From Eremophila alpestris peregrina (taxonomy: Eukaryota; Chordata; Aves; Passeriformes; Alaudidae), in the NCBI GenBank assembly GCA_009792885.1, contig WMCF01000007.1:4690500-4754499 (forward strand): DNA of 64,000 bases. Direction: 5' to 3'. Every line of letters begins with the position of its first letter. The stretch's first letter is position 1. The translations under genes were made by a program, and so were the position numbers. Positions 40,069 through 52,855 of the stretch are shown one piece after another. A model generated the notes under the pieces. The model was not told the DNA's origin. It ran no database searches and was given only the letters and a program-made list of their open reading frames with translations.

Positions 40069-41769
40069 CATTGGGAGGCAAATAAGCACTTCCAAAAAAT
40101 TCATTTTTAATTTGTCAGAGATTTAATTTGTCTCCTTCTGCCCAGGGATCATGTAGAGGGAGTGAGGCACCTCTCAGAAATCAGGAGCAGGCTCCTGATC
40201 AGGAGCTGAGTCACTTGGTATGTTGATGTCCTTGCAGGGGTAAAACTAACCTGAACAGGGGGTACAGTGAATGCCAATGCACTGGTTGTTTTAGTGATGT
40301 AGGATAAGCACCATGTGGGATCACTAAAGAAAGGTTAAAACTGCCTCTAATGGACACAGTTATACACATTTATGTGGCCAGGAGCCTTTGCATGGAGGCA
40401 GCCCAGTGAGAGCAGCAGGCTGAGTGAGGGTTCAGTAGGGATTGTAGATGATCCCCTGCAAGCCTGACCTGTGTTCCAAAGCCCTTGCAACAGCTGATGC
40501 CACCTCAGCCTCCCTTTTTCTATCTGGCAAGGAAGCAATGACAGTGTCTCCAGCCAATTTTGAGGCTTAATTAATATTCACCAAACAATACATCTAAATG
40601 ATGAGTAATGTTTTAGTGTATTATTAATTTCTTGGGAAAAACAGAAGCGTCAGTGCCCACTCTGGCAGACACAGAAAATTGGCTGGACATGTGTTCCCAG
40701 CAGACATTTTGGGAATGGCTGCCTGCAACCCCTTGGTGAGGGATGGAGGAACATCTATGCATGCCTGCACTGGTGCCCCTTGCTTCTGAAGACTGAGACA
40801 ATCCTGATACTAACATGTCTCATTTGCTATGACCAACAGAGGATCAAAATCAGCTCCCTGGAGCTCAGCTAAGCCCTGATCTGTGCTGGTGTTGAAAGTG
40901 GGCACTGGATTTCCCCATCTCAGCCCACTCTTTATATCACTCCTCATCATTTCTTGGCTACCTGTGACTGTTTTAGTTGGAGTTCCCCTGTGCTGACAAA
41001 AGCTCAGAGTTCCCAGTGTGGGGCTGCTGGGACATCTGACCCAAGGATTCTGTGTTTTACCTCGAGCCAAGCTGCAGGTGGACACAAGCAGCAGAGCAAC
41101 AGGAGCATCACTCCCCCTGTCCCCTCCCCTTCCTGCTTTCATGTATTTTGCTTCCCACCAGTGGGATCAGGCTATAATGACAACAAAGGCAGCTTGAGAT
41201 GCAGCCTAAGTCCTGAGAGTGAGGAGTACAGAGTGGTTTCCTGATGAAACTGGGCTGGCAGAGCTTAACTGGTGTAATTGATACAGATTTGGGATAACAT
41301 CATGCTGGTTTTTAGGTCCAAAGTAATTTCCATGTATATTTGAATACAGAATAATCCATAGAGTCCATATAATCCATACAATCCATCTCTATGAAGCTTG
41401 AGAATTATTGTGTGCAGGCAACTGTAATTTTGAAATGTTCTTATTTTGAATCTTTCCTTAATTTAGATGTGTTTCGATACACAAGAAATGTTTTTACATG
41501 TATGTAAAATGTGTTTGTACATTGTCTTTTAAAACAGCTGTTGAAGACTTCTTATGCTAAAATGCAGGGTTTCAAACCTTTCTCTTCATTAGGCCATGTT
41601 TTCTTAAAAAATTCCTGTTGGATTTGCTGTGACCTACCCTCTCTGCAACAGCCCTACAGGGAAAAGAAGGTGAGGAAATGTTAGATGGAGCTTTTCCAAT
41701 GCCTTTCACTTCCCAGTGGCCAGAGCTCATCTGGTCTGTATCCCCCCTGAAGTGTATGGGTTAACATCT

Positions 41770-41925
41770 GACAGATACTGCAGAGCCTGACAGAGTTCAA
41801 GAAGCATTGGGACAGTACTCTCAGGCACATGGTGTGATTCTTGGGAATGGTCCTGGAAAGGGCCAGGAGTTGGACTTGATGATCCTTGTGGGTTCCTTCC
41901 AACTCAGAATACTCGGTGATTTTGT
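41770..41925 (+). mobile_element. CR1 LINE 3' end
   Basis: The stretch includes agttcaagaagcattgggac, caggcacatggtgtgattct, ggccaggagttggacttgat and tccttccaactcagaatact, the standard 3' end of avian CR1 in order. It is 5'-truncated, as nearly all CR1 copies are. The usual octamer tail is degraded into a TA/TG-rich stretch up to about 41975. Confidence 0.9.
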
Positions 41926-43460
41926 GATCTATAGTTATATATTGTAATATACTGTGATATATTGTGATGTGTTAGTGTCCTGGTTTAGGGACATCTCTGG
42001 CAGACCTTGGCAGTGCTACTGGTTCAGAGGGAATCCTGCTGTGAATTAAAGGACTCATTGGCATACCTGCACTGGTCCTCCTCCATCATCCACTCCCTGC
42101 TCTGTGGTCAGTTAATATAAGGAAAAGGAGATAAATTCTACTGAGTAGGCTTGGAGACTTATTTCTATTAAATTAATCTCTTCCATGGACATTGCGGGTT
42201 TGTGGAGCTTAGAGTGGAATAGGGCCCCCTTGTCCTTGAGGCCTGTAGCATTGGTTTTCAAGATCTTGTTGACATTTGCACCATCTCTCACTGGGTTAGG
42301 GGGGCTCTGGAGAGCCTGAGCCTAGTGCACCCTCATACCAGTGACAATGCTCTTAATTTCTGTGCAGGTACCTGATGTGATGGTGACACCATGGTTTTAG
42401 AGAAGTGTGTCTGAAGAGACCATCCAGGGCTCACCTCTCTTCTTAAAAGTGCAAAATGTTTTATCATGTCCATTGCCTAGTGGGAATGACACGTTCCTGA
42501 ATAGATGTTCAAAAGGCTAAACAATGAAATGCATCTGGAAAAAAGGGCTGCATATACAAGCTACATCATCTTGTGTGATGCATTTAATGTCCTTAATTTC
42601 CATGCTGACAACTTTGCCATTTCTAAACAATGTTATCATTCGTCTTTCTGATAATTAATCAGCACAAGCTTCAAACACTGTTTATCACAGTTTGATGCAG
42701 CAATTAAACAAGAAAGGCAGAGTGTTGAAGGGAAGGTTTTGGGCTGTTTTTTTCTTCAAAAATCTTACAGTATTTACAAAGAAGTGCTTTTTCTAACACC
42801 ATTTTTAGAATTATTCACTCATTCACAATCAGTCATTGTATAAAAACATCATTCAGAAACAGGTTTTTAAATACACCCACCTCCATTGCATAGTATACAG
42901 AAAAACAGGCGAGAGTTAAGACACTTGATTCTTGAATGAGAACATGAACTGATTCAGAGGTATGACATTTCTGAGGAAGAAAGATGCCCTTTTCAAAAAG
43001 TAATGAGCTATAGTTCTCCTGAAGCTAGTGAGCTTCTTGAAGGTCTGCCATCAAATTTTCCTTTCACAGACCAAGTATCTTTTACCATACACACAATGCT
43101 TGCAATAAAGTCAAATAAATCATATGGCAATTGGATTTACCCTTCAGTATTTGCACATGGAGACTGCCAAAAGTGAGTTACACAAAGTTCTCACAAGGAT
43201 CAGTGTTGGTTTCTTGTGTCATGACCCATATGCGGAACAACTCAAGGGACCCAATTTGTTATTTTCAATTTCTGTTTGTATAACTGAGGAGCTGAATATA
43301 CCCTCATACCTTTTGAAACGTTGTTTCTGTAAGAAGACCTTGGCTTCTGCTTGCTGGTAAGACTTAAAATGGCACGTTGTGGAGGGGTTAGCAGGCACTG
43401 ATGGCATCTATCCTGATGATTTTCAGGCAAAACTTGGTAATTTGGTTATCTTGTATGCTG

Positions 43461-43510
43461 TGTTTTTTTGTTGTTGTTGTTGTTTTGGGTTTTTTTTATT
43501 TTTTTTTTTA
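43461..43510. repeat. (TTG)n and poly-T low-complexity tract
   Basis: Five TTG units flanked by T runs of 7, 8 and 10 bases. It could equally be the complement of a poly-A tail. Confidence 0.85.
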
Positions 43511-45088
43511 AATGTGTTCCAGTGATTTCATTGAGCCTGGTCCATTAAAGAGCAACAGGGAACTCTGAACAATAGGTGCTTGTTTTACAGCTACTGCAAA
43601 TGCTTCGAAAGCACTAAATTGCCTTTTATACTCAACAGTCTAATAACAAAGCCTGATTTTTTCCATTTTTCTCCCAATTGATTTGATGGTTCACTTGAGC
43701 TTTAAAAACACATTACATAAATCTTTACAGCTATTACAGAAGTCTTTTGTCAAGTTTGATTTGGTGTTTGTTTTTTTTCCCCCACAGTGTAATAATTCAC
43801 CCTTGAATGTACTGTACCACACGTACCCTGATCATGCTTGTCTCTGCATCCAGAAGAGCAGTGAGTCCTAGAGGTTTGTTTTACTTGGGGAGGAACCTCA
43901 ATCCTTCCAAAGGCAGTTTGTTACTGAAAGCTCCTGGTTCAGAGGTATATCAGATATGTACCTGAAGCACTCCTGAAGGCATCTCTGGCAACAAGTCTAT
44001 CCTCTCCTGCTGTTTAATTTAACTTTGCTGTTAGAATTTCGCTTGTGCTTGATAGCCCATGCTGGCAATGATCACCAGGATTAGCTGTGAGGGTGGAAGA
44101 TCTATCAGTGTAGACTTCTCTCCCTGCTGCAGAATAAAGGGAAATGTGCTGATCACCAGGCAGAGGTATAGAGAGCAAAAGCTGGTAGAAGAGCAGTAAG
44201 TATTGAAAAACCTTCAGAAATGCAATTGGATGTAAAACATCAAAACATGATCAGGTGATACTATCTTCACCAGGAAAAGCAGAGAGGCTGTTAAATGTCA
44301 GGCTTCCTCATCCTATGTTCTCCTAACCCTTGTGTGTCCAGATGTCTATTCATTTTCCCACTGGTTTTGAAGTGGAGGATTTCTGTTACTTTCCTCTTTC
44401 CCAGCCCTCCCTTCCACTATGGTCCCTGAGGAAAGCCTGGCCCTGGAAATGGGCAGAGCCAGTACTCGTGTTGGTGAAAATAAAGAAGGAAAGGCTGAGA
44501 GGAATAGTAGCTTTCACTGCTCTCCTGCTGACCCACCTCTCTCAGCATTATGGTCCCTCAGCAAAGCTCTTGGCTCTTTGAAGACTGCGTTTGTGTAGAC
44601 AGGGCTTGGCTTGTGCCGTAAGGAGAAGATGGGGCTCTGCTGCTGGTGGAGCTGGAGATGAAGGGTGAACCAGGATGAACCCAGCTAAATGCAAGGACGT
44701 TGGTCTCCACTCCTGAATTTCTCAGTATGGCAAACCAGGGTGAGCTCCTCAGTGAAAGATGCTGGGGTGAGATGTGTTTGATGCTCAGAGATCCCCATGT
44801 GCACCCACCAGAAAATTTTGTGGATAGCCAGCCAGGATTCTGCTCTCACTGCCAGTGCTGTGAATCTAGGTGAGTGACACCATTGTCCCTGGCTGTGTTT
44901 GGAGCAGCACAAAACCTGGCTTCATTTTAAAACCATTGTGAATGCAGGATGGGTCAGATTCATGCCTGGTGGAGCACGATGGAGGAGTGGGTGACAGTAC
45001 TCTATTAATGAAGCTATTATTCAAATGAACTTTGAAAAAACAGAGAAGGATGGAGCTGCTGGTGACACTGACTGACATTGTTCAGGGG

Positions 45089-45312
45089 TCACAGTAAGGA
45101 GATCTGCCTGGCCAACAGGGAAAGCAGAGCTGATGCCAGGACACAGCTGCTGCATGGGGGCAGTGGTGCCAAGGGGGCTGTGTTTCGGAGCATGCACTCC
45201 ACCCTGGACCAGGAGCCATTGTTGGGCAGTGGCTGTACTCCTGCCAGGCTGCACATGATGTTGTAAACATCCACGGATCTGATGGGAGGCGCTCGGTAGT
45301 TGGATCGGAAAT
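45089..45312 (-). CDS. ENPP6: ENPP6 last coding exon (C-terminus and GPI signal)
   Basis: The exon follows cttttgcctgcag and begins with the last two bases of an Asp codon (G|AT). It reads FRSNYRAPPIRSVDVYNIMC, then GVQPLPNNGSWSRVECMLRN, and ends in a hydrophobic tail CVLASALLSLLARQISLL with TGA at 45089-45091. NGS is an N-glycosylation sequon. The Cys of SRVECML (45194-45196) aligns with the residue reported to link mouse ENPP6 dimers. The hydrophobic end is the GPI-attachment signal, as expected for the family. Divergence is highest in this cleaved tail, also normal. Confidence 0.95.
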
Positions 45313-46107
45313 CTGCAGGCAAAAGAGAGGAGTTGGCATCATGCAACTTGGGGCTCAGCCCCTGGAATGTGGGGTGCTGTGAGGCAAGGGCTCCTTTGCC
45401 CTTCTTGGGACTTACCCACCAGGCTGGGATGTGGCATGCTATACAATTTACAACATAGCTCAGCAAAAACATTTTAAACTATTTTATTCATAGTTTTTAC
45501 TTCTAGACCAATTTTATTCTAAAAACTAAAAAAAGCTGTGAATTTTTAAGTACCGGAGCTACTTTACAGTATGTGCTTGATAGACACAACAGCCTGACAC
45601 GATTGTATTGCACATTCTGCTTGCACTCCTGTCTGCAGCTGCAGCCTGGTGCTCTGCCCTGTTTAAAGGGCCTGATGAAGTGGAAACCAGGAGTTTTGTG
45701 TCTGCCCATCAGACAGGTGGGTGAGGTACACTGCAACCTTCCCAAAGGAAGTGCCCTGTGGCAGTGAGTCTGAATCTCCCGACAAAAGAGGGATTCATGT
45801 GTTTCAAATAGAATTGAAAGTTTAGGCTAAAATTTAGGAAAACAGGGCAAAGAGATAGTAACTGCACTGGGACTTCAGAGAGAGGCTGACCAAATCCCTT
45901 CACATCTCTCTGCCCTGTTTCTTCAGCAATAAAATAGGTGCAGTGCAACAAGCTCTCCACAGTGAGGAAATCCTGCCATCTATTTGTAATTTTTGGGTGT
46001 CACAGAGTGCTACATCAGGGTCCTGATGTACCAGGGGCTGCAGGAATGCAGGGTTGAGGACCATGGGCTGCAGGAGAAGTGGAACACCAGGGATGATGGC
46101 ACTGTAC
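45313..46107 (-). other. ENPP6: ENPP6 intron, non-coding
   Basis: Donor gtacag (complement at 46107) to acceptor tgcctgcag before 45312. Nothing else was recognised in it. Confidence 0.85.
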
Positions 46108-46231
46108 CTGGTCCATATGCAAGGAAGAAGCCTCTCATATCCATTAGCTCATTGTCGTAGCCATGCCAGCCATTCTGCCAGGCCTCCTTCTTCCCTGTGC
46201 CATTCTCCCAGTAGGGCAGCTTGTCCCTGCT
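46108..46231 (-). CDS. ENPP6: ENPP6 exon with metal-ligand His (WHGYDNE)
   Basis: Bounded by tgtcacccag| and ggaccag|gtacag on the - strand. It encodes SRDKLPYWENGTGKKEAWQN then GWHGYDNELMDMRGFFLAYG and P, starting in phase 0 and ending with one base of the next Asp codon. The His of WHGYD (46163-46165) is the late zinc ligand conserved across the family. NGT is a sequon that matches the NST site of mammalian ENPP6 in position. Confidence 0.95.
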
Positions 46232-49200
46232 CTGGGTGACAACAGCAAAGAGTGGTTAGTGTCTGCCTGCTGGGCTGTGCTGGGGCACTGTGAGGTGCCA
46301 TGTTGTGTCTCCTTGTGTCCCCATCAGGCCCCCACACTGTGCTGTGACCTGCACAGGAGCTCATCCCCAGCAGGGGTGACCCCTGGCTTTGCTGTCCCAG
46401 TGAGTAACCACCTCCCAGCTGGGAGGGGAGGACACCTCATGTAGATTTCTGCCACAAGCACAAAGTACCACAGTGATATGTGACAGGTGTTAACAAGGTG
46501 CTGTCCCTCTCCCCATGCCTGCAGCACTGCTCTCCCACCAGCACCATGTACTTCCATGGGTTCATTGGGGTGTTGTTCTGCCCTACATGCCATTGACACC
46601 TTAGAAAAGTAAGTAATTTTTTTGCTTCACTTGACTAGTCAGCCTAACAGTACAAATATCATCCCTACTAGGTATTTTCTAATTATTATTTCTTCTCCCT
46701 ACTTGTTTTCAAACAAATGAGTTTTGTTTCAGGGAGCACTGGCTCTGACCTGAGACAGTCCCACTCTCTGTTGCCTAGACTCTGCTTTATTTCCTTGCTC
46801 AGTGGATCTGTGCTTTATTAATTTGTCGTTATAAATCTTGTTCTTCCTAGCCCATATTGCACTTAAGATGTACCTTACTTCCTTCTGCTTTGTATTAACA
46901 GCTCTTACCTACAACAGTGCCATATCTGTCAGAGGAGCAAGCCCTAGGGGCTGATTAAAATGCCAACAAAATCAATAGCAACCTGTCCATGAGTTTTTCC
47001 TTTCCCATGCTCCTCAGGGCTAGCAGCAGACAGATGTGGCACTCCACATTACCCCAAAACTATGGCAGGAATTTCACTTAAACAAAGAACATCAACTGAC
47101 AGTTCATCAGACCCATGACGTTAATTTCTCTGATAGTTACAAAGAAGGAGCTGTGCAGTCTTCTAGAGTGTCCAGGTCTGGCCTTCACACTCGGGCACAG
47201 AGGGACAGAAGATGCCCCAAAAGAGTTTCCCACATTCCCACTTTGGGCAAGTGGTGCTGCAGCTCCTGCAGATGGCAAAGCAGATTAACTGAGGATCTCT
47301 TTCCTTTTAGAAACATTTATTTGGTATTACTTTTTGTCTTCTTCCTTAAGGAAGACAATTGACTGCACTGAGGACATCAGTAGTGATGACTGAGAGGTTT
47401 AGCTCTTCCAACTATTTTCCCGGGGAATCCCCTGTTTCTTCATAATACTCAGCAAATGTACCAGATACTACAGAGAATACTACAGAATGGGTCAGGTTGG
47501 AAGAGATCACAGTGGATCATCTGGTCCAACCTCCCTGCTCAAGCAGGGTTGTCCTAGATCACATTGCACAGGATTGCATCCAGACAGTTCTTGAACATCT
47601 CCAGTGAGAGCAACTTCACAGCTTCTCTGGGTAATCTGTTCCAGATTAAATGAAACTATTTTAGCTAACAAATTTCTTTTCCTGACCCCATCTATTTCCC
47701 TGCTCAGAGCAAACCAAAGAGGAAACAGACTTCTCCTCTTCCTACCATAACACCTCCTTATGCTGTAGCTTCCTGTGATTCCCAGGGATTAAGCGTGCTG
47801 CTTGCCATCAGGCAACCTGCAAGCATTTGCCAGCATCAACTTCAGACAAGTGAAGTCACATTAAATTTGCAGTGGTTCTTTGGCAGCATCAGGTCATTGC
47901 CAAACCTACACCCCTCCATGGTCCTAGCAGATGTCCTGGACATAGTTGCTTCCCCAAAAATATCAAATGCAGGAGGAGGTAGTGTGCTTTCCATAACCCA
48001 CCTGGACATCAGGAGACACATACTCACCACAGAATATGCAAAGGCACAGTCATTTCCATCATTTCTGGTGCCAGTTTGGTCAGAAAACATACTAATAAAT
48101 TTCTTAACTGCAGCTGAAGTGAGAGCTCATGATATGGAGCTACTAACAGCAATAGCTTGAGAAACAGCTGTGCAAGCATCTCAGCACTGCCCTTCTGGAG
48201 CATCAGGCTCTGCCTTACAGCAAACCCCACAAACTCCTGAGGCCTCTTTGGGGCCAGGACACTGGCAGCACACTCATGTGCCTGCCTGGCAAGTCCAAAT
48301 GGGATGAAGAACTCGTCTGAGATGTAGCTTTTCATACTCAGACTAAGCCTGGGCTAGGAATCCTTCTCAAAGATGAAAGGGGCATATTGGGGACTGTGAA
48401 CAATGGACTTCTCCCTGCATGTGCATGTGTAGGAAATGTGCTGCAATTGATCCCTAAATGTTGGGGAAGTACACTGGGATGGGTACAGAGAGAGCATGCA
48501 GCTCTGCAGGCTGGCACCATTGCTGCACACAGGAGAGCAGCTGGGGATCTTAGGCCCCAAGGATGGGCACCACTCACTTGTATGAAGGGAACAAAGTGAT
48601 AGGAGCACATCAGCTCTGATACAGCACAAAATCCCTCCTCATCCTGCTTTAACCAAAATGTACATGGGCTTTAGCTCCAGGATGAGGAAAATGACCTTCC
48701 AGATACACCCCCTTTGTCTCTTTCAAAAACCACCAGCACCACCAACAAAATCCCCTTTTTCAAACAGCTTTTAGCTATCCACTAGCCAACAGAGAGTTAA
48801 AAAACCCTGGGAGCATGACAGGGAAGAGCTGCACATCCTCTGTTTAGTGGTTTGGTCAGGAAGTATAATAGAAGGCTCAATAATTTCTTTAAAAATATGA
48901 CAGGAAACTTTCGTTTTCGTATCCCATTCACAGATAATGAAAATATACAGAAGAGAAGGAAAATCTGACAGCATTAATGAGAGGACATTCTTGAAAATCA
49001 GAAACAATGGGAAGGAATGGGCAGAGAGACAGAAATAATTATCATAGCAGCAGTGTTTGCTGCACTGTTATTAAGGTTTGTCAGAGTTTCAATTATTTTT
49101 AAAGTGTCTTTATTTTCTACAGAATGTGTAAAAACATTCTGTTTTGAACTTTTGTACTGAAGAGTTTAGTTGTAATTTTTAAAAATGATTTTGGAAAAAA

Positions 49201-50244
49201 TGTTTCATATTTTTACCTGTCTAAATCTTAACTCTGGCTTTTTATACTTTTTCTTTAAATCAGAAATGTGGTACTCACCCAGCTGTATTCAAAAGTCACC
49301 AGGTTTTTTTAGAGGTGCATTTTTATTCAGCTGTACAAAATATTATGCTAAACTCAGTTTGGCAAGTGAGAAATGTGGTAGTGTGGACTGTCCTGAGCTT
49401 GGTGAGCAGTAGCTCTGAAGGCCATGAAAGAAGATGCTCAGCTGAGTAACCATAACGTGCAAGGGAATGAAGTGCACTGACTGTGCTGGGACATGAAAGA
49501 AACTGAGGACTTCTTGGTTCTGTTGCCAACTTACTGACTTATGTATGGCCTTGGACAAATCACTTAATTTACCTCCAAATCATTCAGTTTACCTCCTTAG
49601 AAGATACACAGTTGTCTCACCCTCTGAGCTGTGCTGAGCTGCAATTAGAATCTGTCATGGGGAGGTGTCTGGTAGTGACACAAGCACGAAGTAACAACAA
49701 TTTATAGTAAGAAAATAAGTTAATGTGAAAAATCTCTTCATGTCTGGGTTCTCTGCTTAACAAGTTCCCAGGTTTTCAGTGTGTGCACTGGGCATATCTG
49801 AGGAGTAAATCGCCAGTCTGACCCTTTTGAGATGGGTGGGCTTGGGAGAAATGGGGCATTTCTAGGACAGTCTGATGGGAGGAAAGCCAGGCAGAAGAAA
49901 AAATTGCCACAAGGTGCTTCTGAATGGAGGGATAATAAGGACTTGAAATGGAAACACTCCTTTTGTGCCTGAAATGAAGGTAGATGGCAGGGGGAAGAAG
50001 AGTAAGGCAACAAAACTGGAATGTGAGATACAAGAACTACTGCTTTATGACAACAGAGGAAAAAAGGCATCCTGACTATTTAACTGTCTGCCTTTAGGAT
50101 TGCTGCAATACCTTTAAGTTCTTTTAAGCACACAGCAGAATTTGACATTAACTTTGTAGTCAGCCCATTGATTTTAACTCAATGATCAGCAATATGTTGC
50201 ACCTTTTCACACTCCTGTGTAAGTATTTTGCTTTTATACGTTAC
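46232..50244 (-). other. ENPP6: ENPP6 intron with a CR1 element, non-coding
   Basis: Donor gtaacg at 50244 to acceptor at 46232. It contains a reversed CR1 (47471-47790). An open frame at 47795-48160 on the + strand has no recognisable domain and no splice context. Confidence 0.8.
47471..47790 (-). mobile_element. CR1 LINE fragment, reverse orientation
   Basis: On the + strand it reads acagaatgggtcaggttgga, gatcatctggtccaacctcc, ctgctcaagcagggttgtcc and ttgaacatctccagtgagag, then tctctgggtaatctgttcca, which is the complement of a CR1 3' region in the normal order. The homology fades after about 47650 into diverged sequence, so the upper limit is approximate. Confidence 0.88.
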
Positions 50245-50382
50245 CTCTACTATGAACCATCCTTCTTCAGCCACAAGGGTTAGTGGAGACACAAATTTTC
50301 CTTTTTTGTAGAAAAACCTGTTTGGAATATCCTCTCTGTTATAAACATCCATGTGTTCCACAGCTTTCAATTTTTGATATAT
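50245..50382 (-). CDS. ENPP6: ENPP6 coding exon (IYQKLKAVEHM...)
   Basis: Bounded by ttttgcag| and gtagag|gtaacg on the - strand, phase 0 at both ends, 46 codons. It encodes IYQKLKAVEHMDVYNREDIP, then NRFFYKKGKFVSPLTLVAEE and GWFIVE. The segment is in the C-terminal half of the catalytic phosphodiesterase domain; KKGKFVSPLTLVA is nearly identical to mammalian ENPP6. Confidence 0.95.
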
Positions 50383-52675
50383 CTGCAAAACAAACAAGTG
50401 TTAGGATACCATATGGCTTTAAAGATCATAAATACACTCATGGGTACATGAAAACACCTGAATTTGCAAAATGGCTAATCCCCTTTAATGGCTAATCATC
50501 AGCACATTCAAACCAGGACTTTGCCTGTCCAAAGATCATGGCTGGACAAAACCTGCTTATGTGATTTAGGAGATTCTGAAAACTTGGATCATAAACACAT
50601 AGGAATGCATGAATTCATGTATTATGTGTATTTATAATACACACACTCACAAATGTATACACGTGAGTGTACCAGCCTACAGGAACAGAGCAGGAGAAAG
50701 CACACCTTCACAGGAGGCAGTGTGTGAAGTGGTAAGACACTCAGAGGCACAATGTGGACTGTGTACAGATGTGAAAAAGTGATATTGTCTTTAGCATCTG
50801 CCACTCATTCCCTCTTTGTGCTCTTGAGTGGAGAATGAATGTCACCTCACCTGTGCTTCTTGCACTTACCCAGTCAATCACTATCAAGGGATTGATAGTG
50901 CTCAGTTATCTGCTTCGTTAGTTATCTGATGTGAGATTAATTAGCCAAAGCCTGCAGCTTTGAATCTGCACAATGCCATGCAAGTGGTTTATTAATATTA
51001 ATCATACTGTCTGGAATATAATCACACAAATGTAATTACACCCCAAATTATTCAGAAAATAGATTTTAAATGCCTGAAAAAGATATTCATATGCCAAAGA
51101 GAAGGCAGCTGTTGGAGTCCTCAGACTCTATATTGTTCTTTAACTAGTTATATATAAATAATCTTCAGGAATAAATAGCTCAGTTCTTCAAAGAATGAAA
51201 GGTTCTTCACCAGCCTTTCAGCTAAGTCACCCTTGTGTGTATATGTGTGCCAGATATGTGCACTGATGTGCAGTGACCATAAGGACAGCACCAGGGTGTG
51301 ATGGCACAATTCCTCCCACCATGACTGGGGCTAGAGAGTGGGCACCAGTACTTCTGGTGCTTTGAAATGGGTACATATTAGAGATGATAACCACTACACT
51401 AGAATACACTCCAACTCATAAACATAGCTCTTTAAAATTTGTTTAAAAAAGAGAATCTAACTATTGGGAAACTGAAAATCAACTTTATTTTGCTTTAAAA
51501 ACAGCCCTCCAGTAAGAATTCCTAAAAAGAAATGAAGGAAGGAAACCAAACCACAGCATAAGGCACTGTAGTTTATTCTCCTTAGGAATATTAGGTTGTT
51601 TAATGAGAGAGAAGCATGTTCCAAAGAGCTTTGTGGGATGAAACCCCATGTGGGATGAAACCCCATGTGTGAAGTTGCAACTTGCCCTTGTTTGAAGGTC
51701 TGGCATACAAAAACAGGGAGCTCTGGGTTAAGCATATCAGTGCTGTGATCCCCTGTGATGCACTTGCAAGTGAATTGCTCATGCATGCCTCTAAGACAAC
51801 TTTCAGTTCTGGCACTAATTTGAAATGTTCACAATATCACAGACATACAATTCCTGAAGAGACCATTTGGGTGCAAAGATCAGCAAACATTCTCTTCAAA
51901 ATATTGCACAGGCTACAATATACTGTAACTGGGTAAAATATAGTGTAGAAACCAAAACTATTTGCCTGGGAAGGGCTTGCCTGTTTTCTACATCCACTTA
52001 TCTATATTCTGAGGACAACAGTAAGGACTTCTCATGCATTGGTTCCTGGTTAGACTATAATATCCTATTCTATTAGTCAGAGAAACTACATTTTCATTCT
52101 CTTCAAGTTATTTTCAAATCTTTTCTCTTTTAATTTATCCCTCAAAACCATGAAGTTCTAGCATTGAGCTTTTATGGTTGACTCAATCCAACATGCTTCA
52201 TCAAAAATTCCTCCAAGGAAAATAGTGTAAAAAAATATTTTTTGCGATTCTGGTCTAATGGAGTTGGTTCCCCAGTGAGAATTTACTGGAGTATGAATGC
52301 CTGAACCTGCTCTAGATAATTTGAAAATCCTAACTAGTGTCAATAAATTGACTAATATATATAAAATCCTAAAAGTGCATTTTGAGCTAAAATTTTTTAG
52401 ATATTTATCAGAAGCTTATAGGGGTGGGGTTTAAAAGCACATGTCCTTGCCATATAGCACTGAAAGTTCATGCTTTTTAATTTGCCTGGTGTGACTTTCC
52501 TTTGGAAACCAGCACCACAAGGGTGTCACAGGATCCAAGTCTGACTCCTGAGAAGAGCTGATTTTTGCACACATCTCTGAGAGCAGTATTTGGATGTTCA
52601 GAGAAAACAGAAGACATAATTGGCATAAAAAGTGAGAAAACACAGAACTGAGAGGTACAACTAGGCTGTACTCAC
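50383..52675 (-). other. ENPP6: ENPP6 intron, non-coding
   Basis: Donor gtgagt at 52675 to acceptor at 50383. It contains a perfect 17-base tandem duplication at 51634-51667. No exon or transposon was recognised. Confidence 0.8.
51634..51667. repeat. Perfect tandem duplication, 2 x 17 bp
   Basis: tgggatgaaaccccatg occurs twice head to tail without mismatch. Each unit contains a short imperfect palindrome around ggatgaaacccc. Confidence 0.95.
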
Positions 52676-52855
52676 CTCTGCATGCTTCTCTGGAACTGGC
52701 CAGAGGCTCACAACAGGACCTCGATCCTTCATTTGTATGGTATCACTCATATTGATATACTTTTTCAGCTCAATCACTTTATCTGCCCAAGAGATGTCTG
52801 TCATCCCATGATCAGAGAAGAGGAGGACGTTGATATCATTCTGAAGGCCTTTCCT
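52676..52855 (-). CDS. ENPP6: ENPP6 exon with metal-binding Asp-His (SDHGM)
   Basis: Bounded by ctttcttcacag| and gcagag|gtgagt on the - strand, phase 0 at both ends, 60 codons. It encodes RKGLQNDINVLLFSDHGMTD, ISWADKVIELKKYINMSDTI, QMKDRGPVVSLWPVPEKHAE. The SDHGM motif (Asp 52811-52813, His 52808-52810) supplies two zinc ligands and is diagnostic of the alkaline-phosphatase-like ENPP fold. It was recovered by reading through the acceptor, since no ATG opens the frame. NMS would be an extra sequon compared with the mammalian protein. Confidence 0.95.

Larger units (their letters stand above)
32211..45088. other. STOX2-ENPP6 intergenic region (includes ENPP6 3' UTR at its right end)
   Basis: No gene was recognised in these 12.9 kb. 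It holds a pyrimidine-rich block (about 33540-34030), a probable solo LTR on the - strand (37205-37839), a (GATG)n microsatellite (40041-40068), a CR1 3' end (41770-41925) and a T-rich/(TTG)n tract (43461-43510). The ENPP6 3' UTR must occupy its right end. Possible - strand poly(A) hexamers are ATTAAA at 44033-44038 and AATAAA at 43495-43500; I cannot choose between them. Confidence 0.6.

Noticed and set aside
47795..48160. Open frame of 121 codons on the + strand
   Set aside because: It begins at the edge of a decayed CR1 and lies inside an ENPP6 intron on the opposite strand. There is no recognisable domain; best explained as chance.
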